Source: Thunnus maccoyii
Lineage: Eukaryota; Chordata; Actinopteri; Scombriformes; Scombridae
Assembly (NCBI RefSeq): GCF_910596095.1
Contig: NC_056539.1
Coordinates: 25,938,501-26,002,500, forward strand
Length of the DNA stretch: 64,000 nucleotides
Reading direction: 5' to 3'
A program made the position numbers and the translations under genes. Below the pieces are notes generated by a model. That model worked only from the letters and a program-made list of their open reading frames with translations, was not told the DNA's origin and ran no database searches. Positions within the stretch are counted from its first letter, which is position 1; each line of letters opens with the position of its first letter. Positions 12,356 to 24,175 of this stretch are shown here, piece by piece.

Positions 12356-14757
12356 AACAACCCCTTTCACCCTGCTTTCTTTTATCGTTAAAAATTGTAT
12401 TTCCGTGATACAGCCCTGAGTGAATTTACCCATCACAAGCACCAAGAGGCAAATTTGTTCACTGTACAATAATATAAAACAGAGAAAAGCAGAGAATCCT
12501 TACATTTAAGAAACTGGTACCAGCAAATGTTTGGCATTTTTGCTACATGAATGACTCAGCTATTAAATCATTAGCGGCTATAGCTAATGGATGGATGATT
12601 ATCAGTATTGTTGTTAATTAATTTATCAACTAATTAATCAATTAAGCGTTTCAGCACGAGGTAACTCTTTTTTATCTTCATCTGGCTACAGTGTCAATCT
12701 AAACCTTTATCTTTTCAGAGAAGTAAAACATCACCTGCAGGATGTGCTGTTATGTATGTGTAAATCAGTAAAAAAACGTATAATCAGTTAAAGATGAAGC
12801 CTATTACAAGACATAATATGTCTGGAATGAGGCCCTCTGTGCATAAACAGCCTTCACTGCTGTTCTGTGCATACAACTCACTTCGCCAGCATTTTATTTT
12901 TTGACACGTTACCATATTAGAGACACACACATTAACACCTGCGCGCGCACACACACACAAACACACTAGCGCATTTTAACAGGAGAGCTGTAAAAGGATG
13001 GACTGTCGAGACACTGCCAGGTGAAAAGTGTGATGATGGGTTGTTGGCAGCAGCTGCTGGCTGAGGACCAGCTCTCCATGTAAAGCCATGTAAGCCCTCC
13101 AGGTGTGTGTATACAGTATGTGTGTCTGTGTGTGTATGTGTGTGTGTGTGTGTGTGAAGCTATATATTGTACATGTTCTCAATCTCTGTACTGGAAAGTG
13201 CCAGTCAGCAGTTTAGCCGCTGTGGGAGAGAACAGGGGAACGCTTAACCAACAAAATGGCACTCCACCACTCTCTCCTCTTCATGCAATAACACACAGAC
13301 ACACAAACAAACCTGTGCCATCCTACAGTACATTATGTCGCCACGCATTATACAACACAACTACACAGCAGATGTCAGCCAAACTGTTTTTTCTCTTTAA
13401 GGAGCTGGGATCAGGATGCAGATGAGACAGATTTTCCTCTCTTTGCAGTTGAGCCAGCATTTTGAAAGCCAGGAGTCATGCGGAAAGGGCTCTGCATCAA
13501 TCTGGAAGGGCGTGTGAAGATGATAGAAGGGGAGCAATGGCCAACGTGTGGAGCTAAAGGCTAGCACAGATCTACATCGATCAATTTCCAAAAGTCCTGT
13601 GGATCTAAGAAAAGCAAAGATTAAACAACATTTCAGGAAAAGAGAACAAATCAACAAATAAAGCACAGCAACATTTTGCAAATAAAGTTAATTCCTCAAG
13701 AAAAGACAATTATATAAGCAAGGCATCTGACCTATTTGATCAAATTTTGGGTACTATGAACATACAGCAGAGGTTCAAAAACTCATCCTGGGACTTAACA
13801 AAAGCCAAACTGTTTTCATCTTTTTGTATCCAATGTTTCAATGTAAACTCCCAACATATCTTTACCAAGTGATGGGGCATGTTTCACCATTATATATATA
13901 TTGATATAGTGATACCATGACAATATGAAACATTTGACAAATATGTCCATTATAGTCTTCTTTCTAGTAGTTAGGCTGACAGCTGAAAAACAATTGGAAT
14001 CTGAATGTCCTCAGCCTCTTCATGATGAACAAGCTCGATTTCGATAGGCCACTACACTGGTGACCTGCATTGTGAAGGGCTTCAAACACTGTAGTTTTAA
14101 TGAGCTGTCTGTCTGGGAGTCCGTTCGGATTTAATAAGCTCATCAATCTACATCTGCTCCCCGCCAGGCATGGCCAAATCAAAATGTGATTCCCATCTTT
14201 TACCTTTCAGCCAGACACTCTTATTGATAAATAGTGAAATTGAAGTCCAGAGAAGAAACAGTTTACTTTTTGTCTTTGTCTCTAATTCAGCCTCAGGGCT
14301 GTCTGGCTGAAATGTTTTTTTTGAGACAGGTATTGTCTGAACGGCGGTATAAGAAAGAAATGGTGATAAAGATCGAGGATGACACTGAGAGATGAAGACT
14401 GGAGTAAATGGGCAAAATGAGAGGAATTGCATCAGAGTCGTAGTCTGGCTGATGTAATGGCTGAAAACTGAAGGTGATGACACCATACCTTAGTGTCTTT
14501 CAGTGGAAGTCTGGTCAACCATCTTCCCAGTAAGCAGCAGATGATAAATCAACAGGGTCTGACAGCACCTGTCAGTCTAGTGTCTCAACATTAAAGGCAT
14601 CTCTCCTGCCCCCACCCATCCTGTATTAGTACAAAAAAACTATTTTCCAGTGAGGCAAGCATTTGAAAAACCTTTACAGTTTGACTTCAAAGTGTATTTC
14701 ACTTTATTACTCCACTACCTAAACCATCATTTTACATTTTTGCTTCATCTCTCAACT
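12356..14757. other. Non-coding interval, simple repeats only
   Basis: No supported exon. It contains short CA/GC tracts near 12940-12965 and a (TG)n at 13137-13156. The 90-112-codon open frames in this interval lack splice context and coding bias. Confidence 0.5.
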
Positions 14758-15427
14758 ACGGAAGCCGACAACGCTCACGCTTGCTATTATTTCTTTAATG
14801 CCGTTATCTTGAGAAAACAAAATTTCTATAACAAGATAATTTATCAAGCGATTTATTACGGGTGGAGCTCATTCTCATTTGTTCATTCCTGTCCTCTCCT
14901 CTCCATGTCTCCCTCACATGGATAGCTCAACTATTTAGATCAAGCAGAGGAAGCCTTCAGGTGGCTCTTAAGGATATGGATTCAAATCTGTCATATGTTG
15001 GTTTGTATTCCCTCTCTCCACCCCACTTTCCTTTCTCTCATTAAGTCTAATAAAATTAAAATGCTTGTTTGGTAATTCTACTATATGAAACATCATATTG
15101 TGACCAGGAGTTAATCAACCTGCCATTTGGCCATAACACAGATGTCATTAATGAATGTGCTATTAATAATAATAAGTACTCCTCAATCAGACATTTTCAG
15201 CTTAAATCACTTGCTACAGAGACACTGATCTCTGATAAACATTAGTAATATAATAATAAGTAATAAGGGGAAATGACCTTTTTTTTCTCATGATAATGGG
15301 TTGATTATCTTGTGATCACGAGATAACAAAGCTCGTTTTCTCAAGATAACAAAATAATTAACTCATGATCTCGAGATAACAGCATTAAAAAAAAAATAAT
15401 TGCGAGCACAGATGTTCTCTGTTTCCA
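14758..15427. mobile_element. Non-autonomous inverted-repeat element with TATCTCGAGATA-type ends
   Basis: The left end reads GGAAGCCGACAACGC, then GCTTGCTATTATTTC, then TTAATGCCGTTATCTTGAG. The right end, read in reverse complement, gives GGAAACAGAGAACATC, then GCTCGCAATTATT, then TTAATGCTGTTATCTCGAG. The two align as diverged terminal inverted repeats of about 55 bases. Just inside the right end are several near-palindromic words (GATTATCTTGTGATCACGAG; CATGATCTCGAGATAAC). There is no transposase frame, so this is a MITE-like element of about 670 bases. The superfamily is not determined. Confidence 0.6.
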
Positions 15428-15716
15428 TACTCAACAGACCCTCACTATAATAAATTCTCAAATATTTGCAAAAAGTTGTCAAATACTGCGCTCAGTGGCA
15501 AAGAGAACCACTGCTTTATTGAAAAAAAGAGACACGCTTTTATTAAAAAAAAATTCCTAACTTTCCTGGTTAATTCAAACTTTCCTTCATGTTTACCTAT
15601 TGTCTTGATAAATTCATTATAATATACATTTTCACAACTATAATTCCATCAGTTAAAAACAACAGAAAAGATTATTAATTATAATCATTCCACTTTGCTT
15701 TGTTTCTCGATCAATG

Positions 15717-15810
15717 TTAAAGGCACTCTGTGGAGGTTTTTTACCACTAGTAGCACTATAGAGCAACATTTTTATGAGCAGAACCCTGTTTTGTTTTTAA
15801 CTCATGCACA
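15717..15810 (+). repeat. Short interspersed repeat starting TTAAAGGCACTCTGTGGAG
   Basis: TTAAAGGCACTCTGTGGAG, ACCACTAGTAGCACTATAGA and GAACCCTGTTTTGTTTT form a block I recognise as a dispersed fish repeat. It also begins with TTAAAGG, like several other repeats in this window. Confidence 0.45.
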
Positions 15811-18800
15811 TTTATTCCCTCAGTTGGAGAATAAATGTAGCTATGCACCAGAGATCTTATAAAAGAAGACAACTGATTTCAAAATATTCAAACAAGTTGT
15901 CTTTGCAAATGTTTTATGAGGAAGGAAATGTGTCAAACTCAAGGATACATTATGAATTTTGGTGAGAATTAGTGAATGTAAACATTAACAATGCTTGTTT
16001 ACAAGAAAATTCCAAAGTACCTTAAATAACTGTGCATGAAATTGAAAACTTCTTGCACATTTTTATTGGTAGGCTTTTATTTGAGACCCATTATTCAAAT
16101 ATCCGCTTTTATATGAGAATTTACAGTTACTTAAGTTTGAGAGGACAACTGAAAAGAAGAAGCTGAAAATCTAGACTCTAAAGAAGCAGAGGGGTAACAG
16201 CTTTACACTCAACAAAGTCATAACAGTTTGAATATGTGTTAGGACTAAATACAAATGTTGTACTCAAGAGAAATATCTTTAACTCCAGAATCCAACCTCT
16301 CATGTGTCAAGCCTCTCCTGGTTCCTAGCAAATACTGAACCACAGCAGCAACCTGACCCCTCTTTTGTCGCTTGGGGTAAAGTGGTAGCCGTTGACAGAT
16401 CTGACATTTAGCTGGACTGTCAACAGAAGAGAGAAAGAGAGAAGGCTGGAACAGCAATTTAGTTCTGATTTCTCAGCCTTCAAAAATGACAGTGTTCCAA
16501 GTGCAGGTGTGTTGTAATCTTTCAAACAGAGGAAATATTTTGTAACACACCCAGCACTTTGTGAACCAGAGCCCAGCCACGCTTTCGAGTTTAGTTGCAG
16601 CAAAGGGATTTTCTGTCAGGAGGCATGTGGAATTCATCTAACTTGTGGCTAATGTAGATCAGAGCTCCTGTTTTGCAATAAACAAGCGTCATTTAAGTCT
16701 CATGTTTCTGATACATTTGGAACTTACTTTAACTTGCTGTTTAACTTACATTTATGCTCATGTGAGTCACTTTTTCTTCCATAAAAGTAGAATGCAGAAA
16801 CTTAATCTTTTGTGTGACCTTAGCCATCATCACACCATATTATATCTGTGGAGATTCACACTCGGTGATGGCCACCTACACCTTGAACCTTGAAGTCCCT
16901 GTCAAGTTATATACGGCCCGTTTTAAATTTCCTAATTGATGGCTTGACGTATTTATCATCCCTGCATGTCATGGCTGGGTCTTTCAGTAAGTCCGTGTTG
17001 GGAGTGATTAAGTGGCCGTCTTCACTTTCAGTGTCTCAAATCACTGCCAGATGAAAATCTTATATCTCCCAGAAGCCAGCTCTCCAGGACTTGTGGAAAA
17101 TAGATTGTTTTCTGATTGATGACAGGAGAAATCATGTGGTGGATTATCAGTGGATAAGAATGTGTCAAATGGGCCATGACACGCACTGAACACACAGACA
17201 ACCATGTCAAATTTAAACTGTAATGAAAAAATAAAAACGTGTAACTTTGGAATTAAGATTTCCACATGGCAGCAAAACTATCTTGTAGAGGTCTTGTTCT
17301 GCTGTCTTAAGCTCCTTTTACTTGAGGGGAATGAATGACTGCCAAGCCGTGACAAAGCCAGATCTTTTTCCTAAACAAAGTGGCCACTTTGGCCAGGAAT
17401 TTGACATGAGTGATAACCCCACCGCTCTCTCCCAACAATCACCCTATTCAGGAGATCTGAGCCATGGACACTTGGTTTTGTGTTATTAGCCCCACAGCTA
17501 CAGAGGGTTAATGATGCTAACCAGTGAGGCAGTAAACACCATGGAGTGGGAAAGAGCACTGCTCATCTGAAGGTTAGAGAATACCAGCTGAGACTATAGA
17601 GCCACCAAGGAAATAAACCAAAAATATTATGACTAAAATAACATAAATTCTCCACATCTAAGGAATGGATAAAGAGAATTTAAAAACTTAATTGCTCAAT
17701 AAAAGCTTTAAAAAAGCCCAGTTATATATATATTTGGAACCAGGTTTTGTTTGTACCTGCATTTCCTAAATTCCTCACTAAGTTTGTGTGTAAAGTTCTT
17801 AGTAACATCTAGCTAATTTCAAACTCATGATGTGCTAAATCAGGTTGCGCCATTAAAACTTGAGAAAAGTCATAGTAAGTAAAGACTATATTTATGTGTA
17901 AGTTGGTGGCTAGAAACGTCTGTGTTGCTATGGCATCACAAGCTGTAGCATAACTTCTAAAATAAGGTAAACAATATATTAAACCTTACTGCTGACCTTT
18001 TGTAAATAGTGTAGTTATTACTTTATTTATATCTGCATACATAGAGAAATATGTGTGCTTCAGAGCCAGTAGTATTCATGCAGTTCTGTGGTTCATTCAT
18101 TCTAACCTATCCAACATTATTTGGTTATTTAGCATAACATTATTGGCAAAATGTTTTGTAATTTGAGATGTATTATATTATTTTTGTGAAATGTAACTTC
18201 AAATCTTCACTTTTTGAAGCAATATAAAACAGCTTTTTATTATCTGTCAGGTCACATGTATCAACCATATTCCATTTTAAATGGTCCATATATTAGCAAG
18301 CAGTTACTGGGTGTAAATATTTAGTCATCTCAACAAAAGATGCTCATGTGATACAACCTGTTTTAATTTAGTTATGCGTAAATCTGTACATAAGTGGTAC
18401 CTTACAAAGAGCTAGTACAACTGGCTCCAGTTCTAATTCAGATGATATCCAACCTTCAGCAGCTATTGTAATTAAATCCCAACAAAGAAACACTTTCCAC
18501 ATCACACAACAACTGCAGTCAAATCTAAACTCTGCATTAATAGGGCTTGTCAGTCCATTTAATAGTGTAAATCTATTTTGCTGCCAACTGTCAAGTCCAC
18601 CAGACATTTATTATGAGCAAGATCAAGGATTTTGTCCTCATTGTCAGTTCTCATCCCTGTATCTCTTTAACTGGCAGCATTATCTACTGACATCGCCTGA
18701 ACTAGCAGTCTGTGTATATTGGCCCTAATGCTGTGAAAACCAGTCATTATGGAGATGATTGTATGAGCAAGTACATGAACAAGGATTCATGGCTCATCTC

Positions 18801-21564
18801 GCTTTTTCAGGCTACATTTAGCAATGTTGTCCAAATCATTCTCTCACAAGATGTTTTGAAAAGAGAATAGAAGAGCTGCCATTAAAGTCTCAATGTGATC
18901 TGTTCTTTTAAAAGTGGAAATGAAAATCAGCGCATTAAAAACTAATGTGAAATCATATAAAAGGGATTGCTTCATGTTGCGATAAGGCTTTACTGAGCTG
19001 TCAGACCTCTGTGCTGCACAGACAACCAATAAGAATGTTATAAAACCTTGAAATTGTTTTTCATTTTCCTAAGGCAAGTCTTGCCTCCTGATATGAATTA
19101 ACTTGGATGGAATTTTCCCCAAACAAATTAAGAGGTTGGATATGGAGACAAACTCATTTGAACTTACTGAAATTAGACTTTCACTGCTTGTGATATTGAG
19201 CTGCATGTCCCGTCTTCTGCCTCTGTCTAACTTAGAGCCTCAAAAACAACATTGTGTTGAAGTAAACAGAATGTAAACAAGCATATTCTCTTTTACAACA
19301 TATGGGAGAATGAAAAACAGGAAGCTAGAAACAGGTAAATGAATCAAAATCCAGACATCGACATAACTGAAGTGGTGAATGGCAGTTTACTTATTTCTTT
19401 TTTTTTTTTTTTAAAAAAAAAAGCTTGCAGATAACTAACTACAGATAAATAAGAAAAACAAATCCAAAGGGGTGGACACAGGACGACAGTTACTCTGACA
19501 GGCAGTAAGACATTTGCAACGGGTAGTAAGACAGGAAACTAATTACAGGCAGATACGTAATAGGCAAACATGTACAGGTAATAGAAATGGTTGCAGTGCT
19601 TCAGCTGCTTGGCAACAGACAATTTGACAAAGTGGTACTGAAAAGTGATATCTATTTATGCTGGAGAGCTGATGAGGGAATTAGCAATGGCTAAGCAGGA
19701 GGTTGATTGGGTCACGGTGCCGTGAAGCAAACCACATTCCAGCACATTGGAACAAAATGGAAATGAGCAACTTGGATCTGAATACCTGAAAGCTGGAGGA
19801 CTGGACTTGAGGTTACTGTTTTCAAAAACACTGAGCTTGGGCTGATCAGCATAGGCCTCAAGCAAGAAACGGACTTGCACAGAGAACTGAGAGAAACTGG
19901 CTGGGACTGGGGCTCAATAAATTGCAGACTGAAGAATAGAAACATACCATCAGTGGGATGAACTAGGTTGGAATAAAGATTATGTTCTGGCTCTGGCTGT
20001 AAGGACTTGCCTTTTCATCTAGGTGAAATGTTTTTTAAAATGTTTTTATTTATGTTCTTTATATTATTCTATCAACCAGTACCCTTAACTATGCACGTCT
20101 TGTAATAGCCAAATAAATATAGGCTTATTTTTACATTTCTTTATAGCCCTTGCTTTTAGATTGTGCTCTAAAAGTTGGGGTATTGAGACATTTGAGCATT
20201 TTTCAGACATGCTCTTGAGAAGTAAAGTGTTTGTGTCTGTTGTTAGAAAATTTTATATAGATTTTGATGTCAACAGGATTTTTTCAATTTTTGCTAGTGT
20301 TGAATAATTGTCCTTTGTCACTGCAGATATTTTAACTTGTCTTATAGTAGGAAAAGCACAGGTGTTACTAATATCATCAACAATGGCTCTATTCTGTTCA
20401 AATGTGCCAGTAAGCCATGGCAGTGTGACAGTGAGCCAGCATGCACAATAGTAGGACCCTAAAACTGAAGCTGCTAAATAGAATTCAGCTGTCTTTAATT
20501 TTATTATTTACACCTGTGCTTTTCCTATTGTGACATTATTGTCAAAACACACACACACACACACACACACCTGCTCACATACAGGGGAGGCCACATCTGG
20601 AGTTGTGATGAAAACAGATGAATTGTTATGAGTTCGCACGAGCGTGATTGTTTGTATTGTCTGTATGTGTATGTATGTGCAACTCTGCATGTGTTAAGAA
20701 CTCCTTGGTGATATTGTGTTCACCAGAAGGCCAAACACACATATTACTGAGCTGGGTGCTAAGTGAGGCATCGGGGCGGCGAGCGAAAAAAAAACACAAT
20801 TTCTTCAGCAAATCGATGGAGTGTTAGTCAGGGTGTGCGAGCAATCTCTCACGTGCAAAAACGCTCATGTTTCATCTCATACAACCATGCACACTGCCTC
20901 TCACACACACATACGGACACACATGAGCACACACTAACCCAGGGGTGTCCTGTCTCGCCACCACTTACTCAGCTAACATTGAGCTAATCACTTGCTTGTG
21001 CTAGCGGGCAAGGCAGAGAAAACCCATCAACCTGACACGCACACTCCAGGACATCACTGCTAATGAAGACAAGCTACTGCAGTCGGGAGGAAAATATGAG
21101 GAAAAATTAGATTATGTGCCCCTTAAATGCAGCACAAGACAAGCATTGTTGGACACGCCTAACTCACAGTGCAGCCTGGGTATGGTGTTATATTTGTGTC
21201 TCAATCCTGAGCATGCTATGGGACGTTTTGAGGAACACAGTTAACGTTCAACTTTTTAAATTACCACACTAATGATTATGATCCTTTGACTGTGTAGCTA
21301 GCAATTATCAAGTTAGCCATCGAGCTTAGCGAGCTACTGTTTATCTGGCAGAAGTTAGCTGCCAAGATAGCTAGGTAAAGACTAACTCCCAAGCTGAATT
21401 TCATAAAGGTTCATGAAGTATGTAACAGACACTGTAGAAATGACTTATGTGTGGCAGGTGAGCCCACACAGCAGACATGAAAGCCTACTGTGAGTCTTCA
21501 AATCTTATTAACGGAACAAAAATATCAAAAATGACCACCACAACACTTATTAGAGGACCCAAAT
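15811..21564. other. Non-coding interval, no gene seen
   Basis: No exon with splice support is visible on either strand. It contains an A/T homopolymer junction near 19399-19422 and a (CA)n tract at 20547-20571. Open frames of 60-92 codons here are scattered and lack codon bias. Confidence 0.5.
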
Positions 21565-21690
21565 TCAGCAATTGAGACCATAATGACTCATAGAAAAAAC
21601 TTATTGACTTAGTGTTTCTAGAGAAAAGGGAGTCAGTTGGAGTCAGGGTCATTTTTTTGGAGCCAGCATCTAGTAGCTGTTGGTGTTTTT
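21565..21690 (+). repeat. Teleost interspersed repeat, copy 2 ('GGAGCCAG' type)
   Basis: CAATTGAGACCATAATGACTC through TTTTTTTGGAGCCAGCATC parallels the copy at 1035-1275. It is shorter and more diverged. Confidence 0.5.
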
Positions 21691-21921
21691 AGTACTTCTG
21701 CACTGGCTTCAGCCTCAAGCTGTGGTAGTTGTCACTTTTGCTGTGCCTCCCCATTTTGTCCAGTGCTTTCCAAGTTGAGCGAGCACAAAGGCAAACATGA
21801 GTGCACAGAGCAGAGATGTTGAGAGATCAAGAGAGGCATTGTGAGCAAGTGTCCAAGAGTTTGAGAACACACAATGGGAGGTTTGAGAGAGTGCAAGTGA
21901 GCTAAAACTGAGTGAAAGAGG

Positions 21922-21967
21922 TTATTATTATTATTATTATCATTATTATTATTATTATTATTATTAT
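21922..21967. repeat. (TTA)n microsatellite
   Basis: About 15 TTA units, interrupted once by TCA. Confidence 0.95.
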
Positions 21968-23633
21968 GTGGATAATAACTATAGATTTTGGTTTGCTCAG
22001 ATTTAATTACTCTTTGCGTGATACTAATTTCTCCACAAAATATAAATGATATGCTTGCAAAAAATCTTTGTAAGTGCTCAAAATGTCAAGCCATATGGTG
22101 TCTGAGCTCCTGCTGAAAAAAACAAAACAAAACAACTGCAGGAAATCATTAACAAGATAATTATTTCAACTTTCACCACCTCCTCTTTGTATTCGAACCA
22201 AAAGCAAAAACATTGCCTCCTCCATTGGGAATTTCACTTCCTTTTTTTGCAGTAAACATTAAAAAAAAAACTGAGGTGAAAAAGAGAATACAAAGCCTCA
22301 CAGCCATCAAACACTTGTGATCATCAAGTGTTCAGCTCCACCACCGAGCATCAGTCAACAACTTAACAACAGCTTTAATGTGGAAATTGTTAATTTTCCC
22401 CCTGTCATTTCCATTACGTGTGCATATCTAATGGCATGCTGAATACACTTTCTGTGTATCTGCTATGTTTGAGGTACTCACACTGTGTTAAAGCCACCTG
22501 CAGTGAGGTCTATATCCTAATCTGTGCTGCAGTAATCTCTGCCGTGGTCTGTCCCACCTGAGAAAGTCTCCTTCAGTGAGACAAAACAGGAGATTACAGA
22601 CAAGAGCAATGGTGACACGGGGCTACCATCTGATGGCAAGACATCTTTCCCACGACTACGATGTCTCCAGTGAGCCCCAGACACCTACAAGACTATCAAA
22701 ACAAACTGGAAGGAAGAAGTGTGTGTATACAGTATGTATGTGTTTGTGCATGTACCAGTACATGTGCACTGCTCTCACCTGTTGTTTCCAGCACAAGGTG
22801 AACAGCTGGAACAGTCACAATGCAGAGGCGTGCGATTATTTGAATGTAAATGTGTGCTCCTGCACAAAGGTGCCCCGCTTCTCCAAACATGTGTTGTTTA
22901 AAATGAGAGGAGACTAAAAATCCATAATCAGATAAGTAAACACCACAGTCCTTCTACTGGGGTCAAAAACAAAAATGATCAGATAAAAAGCTGAGATAAA
23001 TTATTATCGCAGTACGTGAGGAGACAAAGGGCTGAGATGGGTGGGATTCTATCTGCTGTTAGATTAGTGTTCTGGTTGACTGGCAGCCACAGACAGAGCA
23101 GACACGGGGGTCCAGAGCCAAACCACAAAACCACTTTCTCACGGTCTTCACTGGAGATCACTGCACAGCTTAATGTGTACTTTGAGTAAAGTTCAAAATC
23201 TTTATTGTCTGGTGAGAAACTTTAATTTCATTAGCGTGTGCAAACCAACATTTTTTCCCACTAATTAAAGGTTCATATGGCACCATGGTATAATTTGATT
23301 GATTTTTATGGTGGAGAGGAGACTGTGAAGGGAGGCGTTCTGACTGGGCATACGAAATGTGGCTTTGACACCGGAGACTGCGATAAACATTTCCTACCAT
23401 TACCAAAATCTTTCCTTTGACCTAATCCAAGTAGTTACACTGGAAACCCTCTTTCCTGAAAATTATACTTATATACCAATTTGTTTTGTTAAATACATAT
23501 TGCAGAAAATGTGATCCTGCCTGGATTATGTTCAGCGGCACCGCGCACAAGTCGTACGGATGTGATACTGAAGACCGAGATTCACACACTGAGTCCCACA
23601 TGTGGTTAGGTAAAAGCAACAAAAACACCTTGG
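21968..23633. other. Non-coding interval, no gene seen
   Basis: Contains an A10 run at 22261-22270 and nothing recognisable. The 113-codon + frame at 22576-22914 has a cysteine/valine-rich repeat-like composition and no splice sites, so it is not called a gene. Confidence 0.45.
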
Positions 23634-24175
23634 TTAAAGGATATGGTGGTATGGCTATGTTTTTTCTTATTGTCAACAAATCTCATGTACAGAGCCAAAC
23701 TAACAATGAATGAATCCTTCTTACAAGTATTGTGTGTGCATCCAAAGCCTGGTATATCTTATTCCTCTGTGCCGCAGTCATCTGGTGTTGTCCAAAAACT
23801 ATTAAAAACAAGTCAGTGAGCCATGACGTTACGCTTTGTGACATTTTCCTTCGCCCCAAAGCGTTGGGGCACGTTAGTTTGTTTGGTAACGGCTCCAAAG
23901 ACTAATGATCACATTTTCAGTCTCCAGAGAGTTGTTCCTTGTAATGTAGCCACTGCACATGCATGGGAATGCGATTCCATTTACAGAGACTAAAAACATG
24001 ATCGCTGTTATTGGTCTTAGCAGCTGTTTCTAAACAAATTAACATACCCATAATCTTTGGGGCCAAGGAATATGTCACCCAGTGTTTTTAATAGTTTTTA
24101 GACAACAATGGGAGGTCCACATGAGATTAGTTGACAATTACAAAAATATATAAAATAGCCAGCCTTATCCATAAC
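23634..24175 (+). mobile_element. TTAAAGG-family element, near-complete copy with long inverted ends
   Basis: The left end is TTAAAGG, then TTCTTATTGTCAACAAATC, TCATGT and, about 150 bases in, TTGTCCAAAAACTATTAAA. The right end reads the same in reverse: TTTAATAGTTTTTAGACAA near 24090-24108, then ACATGAGATTAGTTGACAAT and GCCAGCCTTATCC. The inverted repeats are therefore roughly 80-170 bases, flanking a core with CGCCCCAAAGCGTTGGGGC and GCATGGGAATGCGATTCC. There is no open frame for a transposase. The TTAA at the start would suit a superfamily that targets TTAA (piggyBac or Kolobok), but that is inference. Other copies are at 1804, 55162/58401 and 63764. Confidence 0.75.

Noticed and set aside
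22576..22914. 113-codon + frame with many Cys/Val
   Set aside because: It contains TGTGTGT-rich sequence with a competing - strand frame and has no splice or family support.
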